This document shows positions 24,315 through 25,068 of a stretch of DNA of 25,068 bases, piece by piece; the stretch's first letter is position 1, and each line of letters starts with the position of its first letter. The notes below the pieces were generated by a model. It searched no databases, was not told the DNA's origin, and saw only the letters and a program-made list of their open reading frames with translations. The stretch spans positions 8,549 to 33,616 of the forward strand of contig NYXF01000036.1 in the NCBI GenBank assembly GCA_002685455.1, in the 5' to 3' direction. The DNA comes from Porticoccus sp. GTDB taxonomy: Bacteria; Pseudomonadota; Gammaproteobacteria; Pseudomonadales; Porticoccaceae. Made by a program: the position numbers and the translations under genes.

Positions 24315-25068
24315 TTACTTTAAGGTTACAAACTCTTCTGCCGCTGTAGGATGTATACCAATAGTATTATCGAAATCTTTTTTTGTAGCTCCAGCTTGTA
24401 TTGCTATGGCCAATCCCTGAATTATTTCTCCAGCGTAATCACCTACCATATGACATCCTACAACCTTATTTGTACTTTTCACGACAATGAGCTTCATGAA
24501 AATTTTGGTTTGGCTGCCACCTAATGTTTGTTTCATAGGTTTAAATTGGCTCTTATAGATCTGTAAATCTTTATTGAACTCTATTATAGCCTCATCTTCC
24601 GTATAACCTACTGAGGCTGAATTAGGAGTACTAAAAATTGCAGTTGGAATATTTTTATAATTTACAAAAGGTTTTTTTCCTTCTGTTAGGTATTTAGTTA
24701 GTACGTTTCCCTCAGCTATTGCAACCGGCGTAAGTTGTTTCTTTCCCACGACATCTCCTATTGCAAAGATGCTTTTTACAGAAGTTCTGTAAAACTCGTC
24801 GACAATAAGTGTGCCATCTTGATTTTTTTCTATTTTTAACTTATCAAGACCTAGTGTATCTAAATTTGGTTTTCTACCTGTTGCAAACATTACTAAATCT
24901 GACTGGATACTGTCACCAGTTTTTGTACTTATTTCATATTTAAATTTATTACTTTTGTCAGATGAATCTACTGGTGGATTTTGCTTAATAGAGTTAACTT
25001 CTTTCGAGAAGTGTATCTTAACACCACGTTTTATATACTCTTCTTTTATTTTTTTTCTTATATCTATA
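24315..25068 (-). CDS. gor: glutathione-disulfide reductase, C-terminal part (partial)
   Basis: FAD/NADPH enzyme that keeps glutathione reduced. The frame is open from the window edge (25068) to TAA at 24315, giving about 251 residues of an expected 450. An internal Met codes at 24888-24890 but is not the start. Visible motifs: IDIRKKIKEEYIKRGVKIHF (NADPH-domain side), VMFATGRKPNLDTLGL, the FAD signature SIFAIGDVVGKKQLTPVAIAEG, and the C-terminal active-site GIHPTAAEEFVTL with the His-Glu pair. The N-terminal half with the redox disulfide is outside the window. HPTAAEEFVT favours glutathione reductase over other members of the family. Confidence 0.92.
   Translation of the reverse strand, partial: IDIRKKIKEEYIKRGVKIHFSKEVNSIKQNPPVDSSDKSNKFKYEISTKTGDSIQSDLVMFATGRKPNLDTLGLDKLKIEKNQDGTLIVDEFYRTSVKSIFAIGDVVGKKQLTPVAIAEGNVLTKYLTEGKKPFVNYKNIPTAIFSTPNSASVGYTEDEAIIEFNKDLQIYKSQFKPMKQTLGGSQTKIFMKLIVVKSTNKVVGCHMVGDYAGEIIQGLAIAIQAGATKKDFDNTIGIHPTAAEEFVTLK

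Overview
The window is about 25 kb of compact, AT-rich bacterial chromosome. It reads as a small-genome, proteorhodopsin-bearing marine gammaproteobacterium, of the SAR86/SAR92/OM182 sort. That placement is inference, based on the rpoE-rseA-lepA-lepB-rnc-era-recO-acpS order, the cysM-mazG and adk...tsaB groupings, gamma-type CysM, BioA and RseA proteins, and short spacers. I see no tRNA, rRNA, CRISPR array or insertion sequence.

Region 1 (1-6238, + strand) is a housekeeping block: the 3' end of rpoE, rseA, lepA (EF4), lepB (signal peptidase I), rnc, era, recO and acpS. Compared with the usual gammaproteobacterial order, rseB/rseC/mucD and pdxJ are missing. Region 2 (6391-13983, + strand) holds cysM, mazG, adk, hemH, tsaB, uppP, an M18 aminopeptidase and trpS. 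cysM and mazG overlap, without the rlmD and relA genes that often lie between them. hemH carries an unusual cysteine-containing insertion. Region 3 (14021-16077, - strand) holds bioA and an alphaproteobacterial-looking pyrE.

Region 4 (16078-23476) is the notable part: a light-harvesting cassette. A long regulatory gap with a near-consensus Fur box leads into two adjacent rhodopsin genes. The first is a proteorhodopsin with Gln at the spectral-tuning site (predicted blue-absorbing). The second is a xanthorhodopsin-like pump with Leu at that site (predicted green-absorbing). Both keep the Asp/Thr/Glu proton-pump triad and the retinal lysine. Each rhodopsin gene is followed by an intrinsic terminator. 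The terminator after the second gene lies only 24 bp before the start of a tightly overlapping crtE-crtI-crtB-crtY-blh operon. That operon would convert prenyl diphosphates to GGPP, phytoene, lycopene, beta-carotene and finally retinal, the chromophore of both pumps. The layout suggests that many rhodopsin transcripts are made for each transcript of the chromophore pathway.

Region 5 (23494-25068, - strand) carries a 1-Cys peroxiredoxin and the C-terminal part of glutathione reductase, running off the window edge. This is an antioxidant pair converging on the cassette.

Candidates for a second look: the two-colour rhodopsin pair and its terminators, the Fur box, a Blh lacking one expected metal-ligand histidine, a CrtE with a degenerate second Asp-rich motif, the blocked antenna site of the second rhodopsin, and the HemH cysteine insertion.
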